NCBI RefSeq assembly: GCF_000016065.1
Contig: NC_009092.1
Location: 1,860,001 to 1,924,000 of the forward strand
Source: Shewanella loihica PV-4
GTDB lineage: Bacteria; Pseudomonadota; Gammaproteobacteria; Enterobacterales; Shewanellaceae
Direction: 5' to 3'
Length of the DNA: 64,000 bases
Shown: positions 54,214 through 63,729 of the stretch, in pieces
Numbering within the stretch: the first letter of the stretch is position 1
Layout: every line of letters begins with the position of its first letter
The notes under the pieces: generated by a model
The model's database searches: none
The model's input: only the letters and a program-made list of their open reading frames with translations
Told to the model about the DNA's origin: nothing
Program-made: the position numbers and the translations under genes

Positions 54214-55551
54214 CTATTGCAGCTCCCATAGTTCCCAGGTGTTGAGGCGATACTGCGTAGCCAGTGCCAAGGCTTTTTGTTGGTGTCGCTGCGCGTTTGC
54301 TTCATCGCCTTGAGATTGATAGTAGAGACTCATCTCCCTGTGCCAGTAGGGTGAGGCTTCGCCCTCTTTAGCAACGCTGTCCAGCAGGGCCTTGGCCCGC
54401 GCACCGTCGCCCTTAACGTTAAAGCCCTTGGCCACCTGCACTGTCACTATGGTGAGCGAGTCGGGAAACTCCTGCTTTACCGCCGCTAAGATCCCATCGA
54501 GTTTATCGAGTTGCTTTGACCAGAACAGATACTTGCCAAACTGATAGGCCTGCAGCCACTCGATGTGAAAGCCGGCCCAGTTTGCCTTGCGCTTGGCAAA
54601 ATAATCCAGCACGGCGCGGTAGTCGCCAAGGGCCAGCATATCGCTGCCATCGAGGCCGTAATCGGGTGATAAAAACAGCAGACCGTCATTGAGTGCGGGC
54701 AGGGCGGTGGTGAAGTGATTTTCGCTTGGGTACTGCTTAAACTGCCAGTGGATCTTTTGTGCGTCATAGCCTTTGAGTGCAGTTACCAGTTCATCCACGC
54801 CCATCTCCTGCTCATTAGCCAGGGTCAAGAATAGCGGCGCCTCGATGGGCGATTTCTGCAAACGCTGCTTGAGTAATTCGATATAGTGCATCTTGTCATA
54901 CCAAACGCTGGGGCTCATGGCCAGATAGGCATCGAAGGGGCTGTTTGCTTGCGTCATGGCATAGAGGGTGAAGAGGCCGCCCAGCGAGTAGCCGGCCAGC
55001 GCCTTGTGGGGATTGGTGCGGAACTGCTTGTCAATAGTGGGTATTAGCTCCTTGGCCAGATAGCGATAGAAGGTGTCTGCGCCGCCAAAGGCCTCGCCCT
55101 CGTCGCTCTTCCAGGTGGTGGTGTAGAGATAATCGCTCTGGCCTTGATTAGCGATGCCCACCACTATCATGGGTGCTATCTTACCCATGCGCGCAAGATG
55201 CAGTGCCAGGGCCGATACATGTTGAAATTGAAAGTCGGCGTCCACCACATAGAGCACGGGGTAGTGTCGCGTATTGCCATGGTAGCCTTCGGGCAGGGAG
55301 ACCATGTAGCGCCTTGGCGTCTTAAACTCGCTCGAGTCATGGCTGAACTCATGTCCCGCGATGATGGCATTGTCACTTGCTGTGACGTCTGCGTTAGCTG
55401 GCGTCTCGGCCCATGCCTGGGTGAGGGGCAACAGCAGGCAAAGGCAGAGGGAAAGGCATTTTCCCAGGGCTGTAGGGATATTTGTTCTTATTGGTTCTGG
55501 TGTTGTAGGTACTGATGTCTTAGGTACTGATGTCTTAGGTATTGGAGTCAT
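54214..55551 (-). CDS. Exported esterase-like alpha/beta hydrolase with C-terminal TPR region
   Basis: A 445-residue protein. Residues 1-20 are a repeated MTPIP-KTSVP-KTSVP-TTPEP stretch; a hydrophobic signal segment follows (LGKCLSLCLCLLLPLTQAWA). The enzyme domain is of the Fes/IroE/esterase D type: VLYVVDADFQFQHVS, nucleophile elbow AGYSLGGLF, and a His in SENHFTTALP. The last 90 residues look like TPR helices. Ferric-siderophore esterase is one possibility, but no siderophore genes are nearby. The N-terminal extension is coded by a 15-bp tandem repeat. Only the ATG at 55551 fits this frame. Confidence 0.82.
   Translation of the reverse strand: MTPIPKTSVPKTSVPTTPEPIRTNIPTALGKCLSLCLCLLLPLTQAWAETPANADVTASDNAIIAGHEFSHDSSEFKTPRRYMVSLPEGYHGNTRHYPVLYVVDADFQFQHVSALALHLARMGKIAPMIVVGIANQGQSDYLYTTTWKSDEGEAFGGADTFYRYLAKELIPTIDKQFRTNPHKALAGYSLGGLFTLYAMTQANSPFDAYLAMSPSVWYDKMHYIELLKQRLQKSPIEAPLFLTLANEQEMGVDELVTALKGYDAQKIHWQFKQYPSENHFTTALPALNDGLLFLSPDYGLDGSDMLALGDYRAVLDYFAKRKANWAGFHIEWLQAYQFGKYLFWSKQLDKLDGILAAVKQEFPDSLTIVTVQVAKGFNVKGDGARAKALLDSVAKEGEASPYWHREMSLYYQSQGDEANAQRHQQKALALATQYRLNTWELWELQ
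55507..55551 (-). repeat. 15-nt tandem repeat at the esterase N-terminus
   Basis: On the plus strand AGGTACTGATGTCTT occurs twice exactly, and a third diverged copy ends in the start codon. In the protein it yields a run of five-residue units ending in Pro. Confidence 0.9.
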
Positions 55552-55939
55552 AAGTCGTCCCGTCCATGTGAAACGAGTAGGCCGATAGCCTTATATTTTT
55601 AACCTTATTTTTACCAGTAAATAGTCACTTATGTCTTGCTAAAAAGTGCTTCATCTTGCCTTTTTCATCCATTACTTATTGTTTTTAATCGCTTTACTCA
55701 TGTTTTACAGCAGCAGGCTAGCCTATTCCCCTTGTTGCGCACACCACCAAAAACAGCATCTTGTCGCCAAGCTGTAAATTCAGCCTGACAAGACATTAGA
55801 CTAAAGTTAGTGAAATTCGACCAGTTAATGCTTGCTTTACGTTCGCGTAAACGTCACAGTGATATTATTTGAACATGATCACGCTTCCTAAGGGGAAACG
55901 TGTGATGTAAGCGCATAAGTACCTTGAATGGAGCGGAAG
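55552..55939. promoter_or_regulatory. Upstream region of the valine-degradation operon
   Basis: No gene seen. It holds TTTACG-TTCG-CGTAAA (55836-55851), a perfect palindrome about 90 bp before the thiolase start, followed by CGTCAC. This resembles, from memory, MerR-type (LiuR-like) operators of branched-chain amino acid degradation genes. I cannot confirm which regulator binds. Confidence 0.5.
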
Positions 55940-57130
55940 ATGAGTACAGAGCAAACTAACCAAGAAATCGTGATTGTCGCGGCTAAACGCACCCCAATGG
56001 GCGGATTCCAGGGATCCCTTTCCAGCGTGCCGTCACCGACACTCGCCGCCACGGCGATCAAGGGACTCATGGACGCTGCCGGCGTTCAGGGCGGCGATGT
56101 CAACGAAGTCTTGATGGGCTGCGTATTACCGGCGGGCCTGGGTCAGGCGCCGGCGCGTCAGGCAACCTTAGGTGCGGATCTTCCCCTGTCTGTGGGCGCG
56201 ACTACAGTCAACAAGGTGTGTGGTTCGGGCATGAAGACAGTCATGCTGGCTCACGACCTGATCAAGGCTGGTAGCGCCGATGTCGTGATCGCCGGTGGCA
56301 TGGAGAGCATGAGCCAGGCGCCTTACCTGCTGGATAAGGCTCGTGGCGGCATGCGCATGGGTCATGGCAAGGTGCTGGATCACATGTTCCTCGATGGTCT
56401 GGAAGATGCTTACACAGGCGGCGCCATGGGCACCTTTGCCCAGAAGACGGCCGATGATTTTGGTATTACCCGTGAGGCGATGGATAACTTCGCCCTGAGC
56501 TCGCTGCAAAAAGCTAACGCTGCGATCGAATCTGGTGCCTTCAAGGCAGAGATAGTGCCGGTTACCGTGGCGAGCCGTAAAGGCGATCTTGTTGTCGATA
56601 CCGACGAGCAGCCAGGTAACGCAAGACCCGAGAAGATCCCAACTCTGCGTCCCGCTTTTGCCAAAGATGGCACCATCACAGCTGCCAACTCAAGCTCTAT
56701 CTCAGATGGCGCTGCCGTGTTGATGATGATGAGTGCCGATGAGGCGAGCAAGCGCGGTCTAGAAGTTCTGGCCACTATCAAGGGCCATACTACTCATTCA
56801 CAAGAGCCTTCTATGTTCACCACGGCGCCAGTGGGTGCCATGAACAAGCTGCTGGATAAGGTGAACTGGTCGAAAGACGAGGTGGATCTGTTTGAGATCA
56901 ACGAAGCCTTCGCCATGGTCACCATGCTTGCCATCTCTGAACTTGGCCTGGATGAGGCTAAGGTTAACGTCAATGGCGGCGCCTGTGCACTTGGCCATCC
57001 TATCGGCTGCTCGGGTGCCCGCGTGCTGGTCACCCTGATCCACGCTCTGAAGGCCAGAGGCCTTAAGCGTGGCGTGGCATCACTTTGTATCGGTGGTGGT
57101 GAAGCCACGGCCATGGCTATCGAAGTGTAA
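55940..57130 (+). CDS. Acetyl-CoA C-acetyltransferase (thiolase)
   Basis: A 396-residue thiolase. I start at the ATG 55940, which has GGAG six bases upstream, rather than at ATG 55928. The acylating Cys is in NKVCGSGMKTV (near 90); the second catalytic Cys and the His are in GGACALGHPIGCSGAR and CIGGGEATAM. In this operon it probably cleaves (2-methyl)acetoacetyl-CoA from branched-chain amino acid breakdown. First gene of the valine/isoleucine degradation run. Confidence 0.95.
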   Translation: MSTEQTNQEIVIVAAKRTPMGGFQGSLSSVPSPTLAATAIKGLMDAAGVQGGDVNEVLMGCVLPAGLGQAPARQATLGADLPLSVGATTVNKVCGSGMKTVMLAHDLIKAGSADVVIAGGMESMSQAPYLLDKARGGMRMGHGKVLDHMFLDGLEDAYTGGAMGTFAQKTADDFGITREAMDNFALSSLQKANAAIESGAFKAEIVPVTVASRKGDLVVDTDEQPGNARPEKIPTLRPAFAKDGTITAANSSSISDGAAVLMMMSADEASKRGLEVLATIKGHTTHSQEPSMFTTAPVGAMNKLLDKVNWSKDEVDLFEINEAFAMVTMLAISELGLDEAKVNVNGGACALGHPIGCSGARVLVTLIHALKARGLKRGVASLCIGGGEATAMAIEV

Positions 57131-57140
57131 TTCCCTTATT

Positions 57141-57162
57141 TAGGCTCGCGAAAGCGAGCCTA
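57141..57162 (+). other. GAAA-loop hairpin after the thiolase gene
   Basis: TAGGCTCGC-GAAA-GCGAGCCTA is a perfect 9-bp hairpin with a GNRA tetraloop and no T-tract. It may stabilise mRNA ends or partly separate thiolase from mmsA expression. Confidence 0.6.
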
Positions 57163-57265
57163 TGCATTTACCCATGATTATGTGAGTTTTTTGCTGTCAC
57201 TTACATAGCAGATCATCAGGCAGCGGCATTCGCCCAGGCCTGTTAGACGTATTTAGGAAAGCGAT

Positions 57266-58771
57266 ATGACAACTCAAGTAAAACATTACATCGACGGTCA
57301 GTTTATTTTAGGTAGCGGCCAGCAACAGATCTCTGTCACCAACCCGGCAAACAACGAGGTGATTGCCACCATCAACGCCGCTACGGTAGAAGAAGTTGAA
57401 ACCGCCATCGCCAGCGCCAAGCAAGCCTTTGCTACCTGGAAAGAGGTGCCTGTGTCTGAGCGTGCGCGCGTCATGTTCCGTTACCAGCACCTGCTAAAGC
57501 TGCATCACGATGAGATCGCCACCATCCTGGCCCAGGAAACCGGTAAGACCTTCGAAGATGCCAAGGGCGATGTATGGCGCGGTATAGAGGTGGCAGAGCA
57601 TGCCTGTAATATCGCCAGCCTGATCATGGGCGAAACCGTTGAAAACGTGGCCCGCAGCATAGACACCTATAGCTACACTCAGCCCCTGGGGGTGTGCGCC
57701 GGTATTACGCCGTTTAACTTCCCGGCGATGATCCCACTGTGGATGTTCCCTCTGGCGATCGCCTGTGGTAACACCTTCGTACTGAAGCCATCAGAGCAAG
57801 ATCCGCTGACGCCACAGCGTCTGGTTGAGCTGTTCGAAGAAGCCGGCGCGCCTAAAGGCGTACTGCAGCTGGTACATGGCGACAAGACGGCGGTAGACGT
57901 GCTGCTCAGCCATCAGGATATCAAGGCGATCTCTTTCGTCGGCTCTGTGGGCGTGGGTCAGTACATCTATAAGACAGGTACCGATAACCTCAAGCGCGTT
58001 CAGGCCTTTGCCGGTGCCAAGAACCACTGTGTCATCATGCCAGATGCCAACAAGCAGCAGGTGATCAACAACCTGGTGGGCGCCTCTGTGGGCGCGGCCG
58101 GTCAGCGCTGTATGGCCCTGTCGGTAGCGGTGTTTGTCGGCGAAGCCAAAAAGTGGATCCCTGAGCTGCGTGACGCCATCGCCAAGGTTAGACCCGGCGT
58201 ATGGGACGATAAAGATGCGGCCTATGGCCCAGTTATCAGCCCGGCCGCCAAGGCGCGTGTGCTTAAGTTGATTGCCCAGGGTAAGGAAGAGGGCGCCGAG
58301 TGTCTGCTGGACGGTAGCGATTTCACCGTAGAAGGCTATGAAAATGGCAACTGGGTTGGCCCAACCATGTTTACCAATGTGACCACAGACATGAGCATCT
58401 ACAAGGAAGAGATCTTCGGCCCTGTACTTTGCTGCATGGAAGTAGAGTCGCTGGAAGAGGCGATCGAGCTGGTGAACAACAGCCCATATGGTAACGGCAC
58501 CTCTATCTTCACCGCTTGCGGCGCCGCAGCTCGTAAGTATCAGCACAATATCGAAGTGGGTCAGGTCGGGATCAACGTGCCAATTCCTGTGCCACTGCCA
58601 TTCTTCTCGTTTACCGGTTGGAAGGGCAGCTTCTACGGCGATCAACACGCCTATGGTAAGCAGGCGGTGCGTTTCTACACAGAGACCAAGACTATTACCG
58701 CTCGCTGGTTCGAGACAGATATTGTCGAGGCGGAGCACCATGCGCCTAACATGACCATTGCCCTGAAATAA
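57266..58771 (+). CDS. mmsA: CoA-acylating methylmalonate-semialdehyde dehydrogenase
   Basis: A 501-residue aldehyde dehydrogenase. The catalytic Cys is in [13 protein letters not shown]. The usual general-base Glu position is Asn ([14 protein letters not shown]), which marks the MmsA subfamily using CoA instead of water. It turns methylmalonate semialdehyde (from valine) into propionyl-CoA. The neighbours HIBCH and MmsB make and feed the same pathway. Confidence 0.96.
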   Translation: MTTQVKHYIDGQFILGSGQQQISVTNPANNEVIATINAATVEEVETAIASAKQAFATWKEVPVSERARVMFRYQHLLKLHHDEIATILAQETGKTFEDAKGDVWRGIEVAEHACNIASLIMGETVENVARSIDTYSYTQPLGVCAGITPFNFPAMIPLWMFPLAIACGNTFVLKPSEQDPLTPQRLVELFEEAGAPKGVLQLVHGDKTAVDVLLSHQDIKAISFVGSVGVGQYIYKTGTDNLKRVQAFAGAKNHCVIMPDANKQQVINNLVGASVGAAGQRCMALSVAVFVGEAKKWIPELRDAIAKVRPGVWDDKDAAYGPVISPAAKARVLKLIAQGKEEGAECLLDGSDFTVEGYENGNWVGPTMFTNVTTDMSIYKEEIFGPVLCCMEVESLEEAIELVNNSPYGNGTSIFTACGAAARKYQHNIEVGQVGINVPIPVPLPFFSFTGWKGSFYGDQHAYGKQAVRFYTETKTITARWFETDIVEAEHHAPNMTIALK

Positions 58772-58796
58772 GGGATAGCAAGAGACCTTGCAAGGT

Positions 58797-58830
58797 AAAA
58801 GCGATAAGGCCGGGGCCGAATCGCTTTTAT
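58797..58830 (+). terminator. Hairpin/partial terminator after mmsA
   Basis: AAAAGCGAT and ATCGCTTTT pair over a GC-rich inner stem (GGCC/GGCC). The last stem bases are themselves T4. It may attenuate readthrough into the acyl-CoA dehydrogenase gene 104 bp later. Confidence 0.6.
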
Positions 58831-58933
58831 CATTACTAGCCTTCAATAAGTTAAGCGCCGCCATAAATAAGCCGGAGACTGGAGCCAAATAAAAGGCCCA
58901 AGGCAAATACAAAGGCGCGAAAGGAGAGATCAG

Positions 58934-60091
58934 ATGGATTTTAATCTGAATGAAGACCAACGTCAGTTTGCCGAACTGGCTACCCAATTCGCCCAGGAAG
59001 AGCTGGCACCCTTTGCCGCCAAGTGGGACGAAGAACATCATTTTCCTAAAGACGTAATTCAAAAAGCCGGTGAGCTGGGCTTCTGCTCACTCTACTCGCC
59101 CGAGTCGGAAGGCGGTATGGGCCTGTCGCGTCTGGATTCATCCATTATTTTCGAGCAGCTCGCCATGGGCTGTACCGCCACCACCGCCATGCTGACCATT
59201 CACAACATGGCCACCTGGATGGTGACCAGCTTTGGCTCTCAGACCCTGCGCGACGAATGGTCTGAGGCGCTGACCACAGGTAACAAGCTGGCCTCATACT
59301 GTCTGACCGAGGCGGGGGCGGGTAGTGACGCGGCGTCACTCAAGACCAAGGCGGTGCGTGAAGGCGACGAGTATGTGATCTCAGGTGCCAAGATGTTTAT
59401 CTCGGGCGCGGGTTCTACCGAGCTGTTAGTGGTGATGTGCCGCACCGGCGACGCAGGTCCTAAGGGGATCTCGGCCATCGCCATCCCGGCCGATGCCGCA
59501 GGGATCAGCTACGGTAAGGCGGAAGATAAGATGGGCTGGAACGCCCAGCCGACTCGCGAGATCACCTTTGACAAGGTGCGTGTGCCTGTGACCAACCTAC
59601 TGGGTGAAGAGGGCCAGGGCTTTACCTTCGCCATGAAGGGCCTAGACGGCGGTCGTATCAACATCGCCACCTGCTCAGTGGGTACCGCCCAGGCGGCGCT
59701 GGAGCGCGCCCAGCAATATATGAACGAGCGTCAGCAGTTTGGTAAGCCGATTGCCGCCTTCCAGGCGCTGCAATTCAAGCTGGCCGACATGGCCACCGAG
59801 CTGGTGGCTGCCCGTCAGATGGTGCGTCTGGCTGCCTTTAAACTTGACTCTGGCGATCCAGAGGCGACCGCCTACTGCGCCATGGCGAAACGCTTTGCCA
59901 CCGATGTGGGCTTTAACGTGTGTGACAGCGCGCTGCAGCTACATGGCGGCTATGGTTATATCCGTGAATATCCGCTGGAGCGTCATTTCCGCGACGTACG
60001 CGTGCACCAGATCCTAGAGGGCACTAACGAGATCATGCGTCTCATCATTGCCCGTCGTTTACTCGACGAAAATGCCAGCCAAATCTTATAG
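58934..60091 (+). CDS. Acyl-CoA dehydrogenase (isobutyryl/short-branched-chain type)
   Basis: A 385-residue FAD enzyme with the family blocks YCLTEAGAGSDAASL, MFISGAGSTELLVVM, QQFGKPIAAFQALQF and LHGGYGYIREYPLERHFRDVRVHQILEGTNEIMR, the last holding the catalytic-base Glu. In the valine pathway it would oxidise isobutyryl-CoA to methacrylyl-CoA; chain preference is inferred from the operon. GAAAGGAGAG precedes the ATG; the hydratase gene follows after 15 bp. Confidence 0.94.
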   Translation: MDFNLNEDQRQFAELATQFAQEELAPFAAKWDEEHHFPKDVIQKAGELGFCSLYSPESEGGMGLSRLDSSIIFEQLAMGCTATTAMLTIHNMATWMVTSFGSQTLRDEWSEALTTGNKLASYCLTEAGAGSDAASLKTKAVREGDEYVISGAKMFISGAGSTELLVVMCRTGDAGPKGISAIAIPADAAGISYGKAEDKMGWNAQPTREITFDKVRVPVTNLLGEEGQGFTFAMKGLDGGRINIATCSVGTAQAALERAQQYMNERQQFGKPIAAFQALQFKLADMATELVAARQMVRLAAFKLDSGDPEATAYCAMAKRFATDVGFNVCDSALQLHGGYGYIREYPLERHFRDVRVHQILEGTNEIMRLIIARRLLDENASQIL

Positions 60092-60106
60092 TCAGGGAGA
60101 AGAGAG

Positions 60107-60880
60107 ATGACAGCGATAGTTGAACAGATCATCGGCCATACCGCCGTACTGACCATGAACAACCCACCGGCCAATACCTGGACGGCCGATAGCCTGGCAC
60201 TGCTGAAGCAGAAGGTGACAGAGCTGAACGCGAACAAGGAGATCTACGCCCTGGTACTGACCGGCGAAGGTGAGAAATTTTTCAGCGCCGGCGCCGACCT
60301 CAAGCTATTTGCCGACGGTGATAAGGGTAATGCCGCCACCATGGCAAAGCACTTTGGCGAGGCCTTCGAGGCCCTGAGCGGTTTCCGAGGCGTCTCTATC
60401 GCCGCCATTAACGGCTACGCTATGGGCGGTGGCCTAGAGGTTGCACTGGCTTGTGATATCCGTATCGCCGAGGCCCAGGCCGTGATGGCACTGCCAGAAG
60501 CCACAGTCGGCCTGCTGCCATGTGCCGGCGGTACCCAGAACCTCACCGCCATGGTGGGCGAAGGCTGGGCCAAGCGTATGATCCTCTGCGGTGAGCGTGT
60601 AGGCGCCGACAAGGCGCTGAGTATTGGTCTTATCGAAGAGGTGGTCGACAAGGGAGCAGCCCTTGATACCGCCATGGCGCTGGCCGAGAAGGTGGCGAAC
60701 CAGAGCCCAAGCAGCGTGACCGTGTGTAAGCAGCTGATCCAATCGGGCCGCGCCATGCCGCGCACTCAGGCGCTGCCACTAGAGCGTGAGCTGTTTGTGG
60801 GCCTGTTCGATACCGAAGATCAGGCCGAAGGGGTTAATGCCTTCCTGGAGAAGCGCAAAGCAAACTGGAAGAACCGCTAA
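60107..60880 (+). CDS. Enoyl-CoA hydratase
   Basis: A 257-residue crotonase. The oxyanion-hole segments are FFSAGADLKLF and NGYAMGGGLEVALACD; ALPEATVGLLPCAGGTQNL contains the catalytic-Glu region. It would hydrate methacrylyl-CoA to 3-hydroxyisobutyryl-CoA here. The stop overlaps the next start (TAATG). Confidence 0.93.
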   Translation: MTAIVEQIIGHTAVLTMNNPPANTWTADSLALLKQKVTELNANKEIYALVLTGEGEKFFSAGADLKLFADGDKGNAATMAKHFGEAFEALSGFRGVSIAAINGYAMGGGLEVALACDIRIAEAQAVMALPEATVGLLPCAGGTQNLTAMVGEGWAKRMILCGERVGADKALSIGLIEEVVDKGAALDTAMALAEKVANQSPSSVTVCKQLIQSGRAMPRTQALPLERELFVGLFDTEDQAEGVNAFLEKRKANWKNR

Positions 60881-62010
60881 TGACTGAGCAGACTAATTGT
60901 GTGGTCTTTCAGACCCTAGGCACCCTATCGGGTAAGCTGGTGGGCGTTGCCACCCTCAACATGGAGAAGGCACTAAACGCCCTTAACATGGAGATGGTGC
61001 GCGCGCTGACTACTCAGCTCACGGCCTGGGCCGACGATGACGCCATCGCCATGGTGGTACTGGACGGCGCTGGCGAGAAGGCCTTCTGCGCCGGCGGCGA
61101 TGTGCGCGCCCTCTATCAGGCGGCCCGTGAGCTGCCGGGCGAGATCCCAGAGGTGACTCAGGACTTCTTTACCCGAGAATATTTCCTCGACCATCTGCTG
61201 CATACCTTCGACAAGCCTGTCTTGGTGTGGGGTGATGGCATCGTCATGGGCGGCGGTCTCGGCCTGATGGCCGGTGCCAGTCACCGCGTGGTGACCGAGC
61301 GTTCACGTATCGCCATGCCAGAGGTGACCATCGGCCTCTATCCCGATGTGGGCGGCAGCTACTTCCTCAACCGCATGCCGGGCCATATGGGCCGTTTCCT
61401 GGGGATGACCGCCTATAACATGGATGGCGCCGACGCCTTCTATGTTGGCCTGGGTAATCACTACCTGAATTCAAGTGACAAGCAGCCGCTGTTCGATGCG
61501 CTTTCAAGCATCGACTGGGAGAACGATGTCTGTGCTAACCACGGCAAGCTTAATGCGCTGCTTGAGGCGATGTCGAGCCGCTGCGCCCAGCCAATGGGCG
61601 AGAGCATCCTCGAGCAGCATCAGGCGCAGATCGATGCCCTGATGGACGGTGAACTCAATGAGATAATGACCAGAGTGAAGGCGGTTGAAGACGCCGAGCC
61701 TTGGCTTTCGCGCGCTCTAAGCACCATGCTGGCCGGCAGTCCGCTGAGCCTGCATCTGGTCTATCAGCAGTCGCTGCTAGGCACTGAGCTGAGCCTGAGT
61801 CAGGTCTTCCAGCTGGAGTTGGGACTGAGCTGTAACTGCTGCTCAATCGGTGATTTTGCCGAAGGGGTGAGGGCACTGCTTATCGATAAGGACCGTCAGC
61901 CCCAGTGGCTGTATGAGACCGTCGAAGCCGTTCCACAAGAGATGGTCAAGTCACTGATGACCTCGCCATGGGATCCGCAAAACGATCCACTGCGCACCTT
62001 AGGCCAATAA
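60880..62010 (+). CDS. 3-Hydroxyisobutyryl-CoA hydrolase (HIBCH type)
   Basis: A 376-residue crotonase-superfamily hydrolase, longer than hydratases because of a C-terminal extension typical of HIBCH. KAFCAGGDVRALYQA and GDGIVMGGGLGLMAGASHRVV form the oxyanion region; AMPEVTIGLYPDVGGSYFLNRMPG carries the active-site Glu and Asp. It releases free 3-hydroxyisobutyrate from the CoA ester and is coupled to the upstream hydratase by a one-base overlap. Confidence 0.94.
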   Translation: MTEQTNCVVFQTLGTLSGKLVGVATLNMEKALNALNMEMVRALTTQLTAWADDDAIAMVVLDGAGEKAFCAGGDVRALYQAARELPGEIPEVTQDFFTREYFLDHLLHTFDKPVLVWGDGIVMGGGLGLMAGASHRVVTERSRIAMPEVTIGLYPDVGGSYFLNRMPGHMGRFLGMTAYNMDGADAFYVGLGNHYLNSSDKQPLFDALSSIDWENDVCANHGKLNALLEAMSSRCAQPMGESILEQHQAQIDALMDGELNEIMTRVKAVEDAEPWLSRALSTMLAGSPLSLHLVYQQSLLGTELSLSQVFQLELGLSCNCCSIGDFAEGVRALLIDKDRQPQWLYETVEAVPQEMVKSLMTSPWDPQNDPLRTLGQ

Positions 62011-62045
62011 TTTTTCAGGCAAAGCCTGAGGAAAAGGAGCAAAAC

Positions 62046-62945
62046 ATGAATACAGTTGCATTTATCGGATTAGGTAACATGGGTGGCCCGATGGCGGTCA
62101 ACCTGGTGAAGGCTGGCTACACGGTTAAGGCCTTCGATCTCTCTCAGACGGCCCTGAGCCATGTGGTCGAGGAGGGTGCCATGCAGGCACCGAGTGCCTG
62201 TGCGGCAGCGGCGGCGGCCGATGTGGTGATCACAATGTTGCCTGCGGGCAAGCATGTGCGCAGTCTCTATCTGGGAGACGAGCAGAACAAAGGCATCATA
62301 GATGTGGTGGCCGACGGCACCCTGCTCATCGACTGTTCTACCATAGACGCCGAGAGCGCACGTTTCGTCGCCGAGCAGGCCAAGACCAAGGGGCTGGAGT
62401 TTATCGACGCGCCGGTATCGGGCGGCACGGCCGGTGCAGCGGCCGGAACCCTGACCTTCATCTGTGGCGGCAGCGATACCGCTTTCGAGCAGGCCCAGGG
62501 CGTGCTGAATGTTATGGGTGCCAATATCTTCCACGCCGGCGGCCCGGGTGCCGGTCAGGTGGCCAAGATCTGTAACAACATGCTGCTGTCTGTTTTGATG
62601 GTTGGCACCAGCGAGTCGATTCAGATGGGGATCGACCACGGACTGGATCCTAAGGTGCTCTCAGAGATCATGAAGGTCAGTAGTGGTGGTAATTGGACGC
62701 TAGATAAATATAATCCTTGTCCAGATGTGATGGAAAACGTGCCATCATCAAATGGTTACCAGGGTGGATTCATGGTTGATCTCATGGTGAAAGACTTAGG
62801 TCTGTCCCAGGAGGCGGCCTTGCTCTCTAACTCGAGCACCCCAATGGGCGCCTTGGCCCGTAGCCTGTACGTGAATCATGCCCGTCAGGGCAATGGTAAG
62901 CGTGATTTCTCCAGTATTTTTGAGCAGTTTAATAAAAAAGGGTAA
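62046..62945 (+). CDS. mmsB: 3-Hydroxyisobutyrate dehydrogenase
   Basis: A 299-residue NAD(P)-dependent enzyme. I start at ATG 62046 (MNTVAFIGLGNMGGPMAVNLVKAGY), with AAGGAGC upstream; frames open further upstream lie inside the hydrolase gene. FIDAPVSGGTAGAAAGTLTF is the substrate loop and AKICNNMLL holds the catalytic Lys. It oxidises 3-hydroxyisobutyrate to the semialdehyde used by MmsA. Confidence 0.96.
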   Translation: MNTVAFIGLGNMGGPMAVNLVKAGYTVKAFDLSQTALSHVVEEGAMQAPSACAAAAAADVVITMLPAGKHVRSLYLGDEQNKGIIDVVADGTLLIDCSTIDAESARFVAEQAKTKGLEFIDAPVSGGTAGAAAGTLTFICGGSDTAFEQAQGVLNVMGANIFHAGGPGAGQVAKICNNMLLSVLMVGTSESIQMGIDHGLDPKVLSEIMKVSSGGNWTLDKYNPCPDVMENVPSSNGYQGGFMVDLMVKDLGLSQEAALLSNSSTPMGALARSLYVNHARQGNGKRDFSSIFEQFNKKG

Positions 62946-62949
62946 GTTG

Positions 62950-63708
62950 ATGGATTTAAAAGATAAGGTTGTTGTCATCACAGGTGGTGCCGGTGGTTTA
63001 GGTTTTGCGATGGCCCAAGAACTTGCCGCTGCGGGTGCCAAGTTGGCACTTATCGATGTGGATCAGGAGAAGCTAGAGCGCGCCTGTGCCGATATCGGCG
63101 ATACCACTGAGGTGCAAGGTTACGCCTTCGACATTACCGATGAAGAAGATGTGGTGGCTGGTTTCGGTTATATCCTCGAAGATTTCGGCCAGGTCAACGT
63201 GCTGGTTAACAACGCGGGTATTTTGCTCGATGGCATGCTGGTGAAGGCCAAAGAGGGTGAGGTGACTGATCGCATGTCGCTGGCGCAGTTCCAGGCGGTG
63301 ATCAATGTAAACCTGACAGGATCATTCCTCTGCGGACGCGAAGCGGCGGCGGCGATGATCACCTCTAAGCAGCAGGGTGTTATCGTTAACATCTCTAGCC
63401 TGGCGAAGGCGGGCAACATTGGCCAGACCAACTACGCGGCCTCTAAGGCGGGCGTTGCGGCCATGTCTGTGGGCTGGGCGAAAGAGCTGGCACGCTACAA
63501 TATCCGTAGCGCCGCTGTGGCGCCGGGTGTTATCGAGACTGAGATGACGGCGGCCATGAAGCCTGAGGCGCTGGAGCGTCTGGAGAAGATGGTGCCGGTT
63601 GGACGCTTAGGCCAGGCAAGCGAAATCGCCTCTACCGTTAAGTTCATCATCGAAAACGACTATGTAAACGGTCGCGTGTTCGAAATAGACGGCGGTATCC
63701 GTATCTAA
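62950..63708 (+). CDS. Short-chain dehydrogenase/reductase
   Basis: A 252-residue SDR. I start at ATG 62950, four bases after the mmsB stop; AAGGG precedes it. The cofactor motif is TGGAGGLG, and the NNAG motif is VNNAGILLDGM. The active site is Ser in NISSLAKAG with Tyr-Lys in NYAASKAG. At the end of a branched-chain acyl-CoA operon it may act on 2-methyl-3-hydroxybutyryl-CoA, but FabG-like reduction is equally possible. Confidence 0.9.
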   Translation: MDLKDKVVVITGGAGGLGFAMAQELAAAGAKLALIDVDQEKLERACADIGDTTEVQGYAFDITDEEDVVAGFGYILEDFGQVNVLVNNAGILLDGMLVKAKEGEVTDRMSLAQFQAVINVNLTGSFLCGREAAAAMITSKQQGVIVNISSLAKAGNIGQTNYAASKAGVAAMSVGWAKELARYNIRSAAVAPGVIETEMTAAMKPEALERLEKMVPVGRLGQASEIASTVKFIIENDYVNGRVFEIDGGIRI

Positions 63709-63729
63709 GTCCTTCATTATAGTTGTGCG

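Noticed and set aside
57791..59062. Long 423-codon antisense frame opposite mmsA
   Set aside because: Shadow of a GC-rich, clearly conserved coding sequence; no start signals and no family resemblance.
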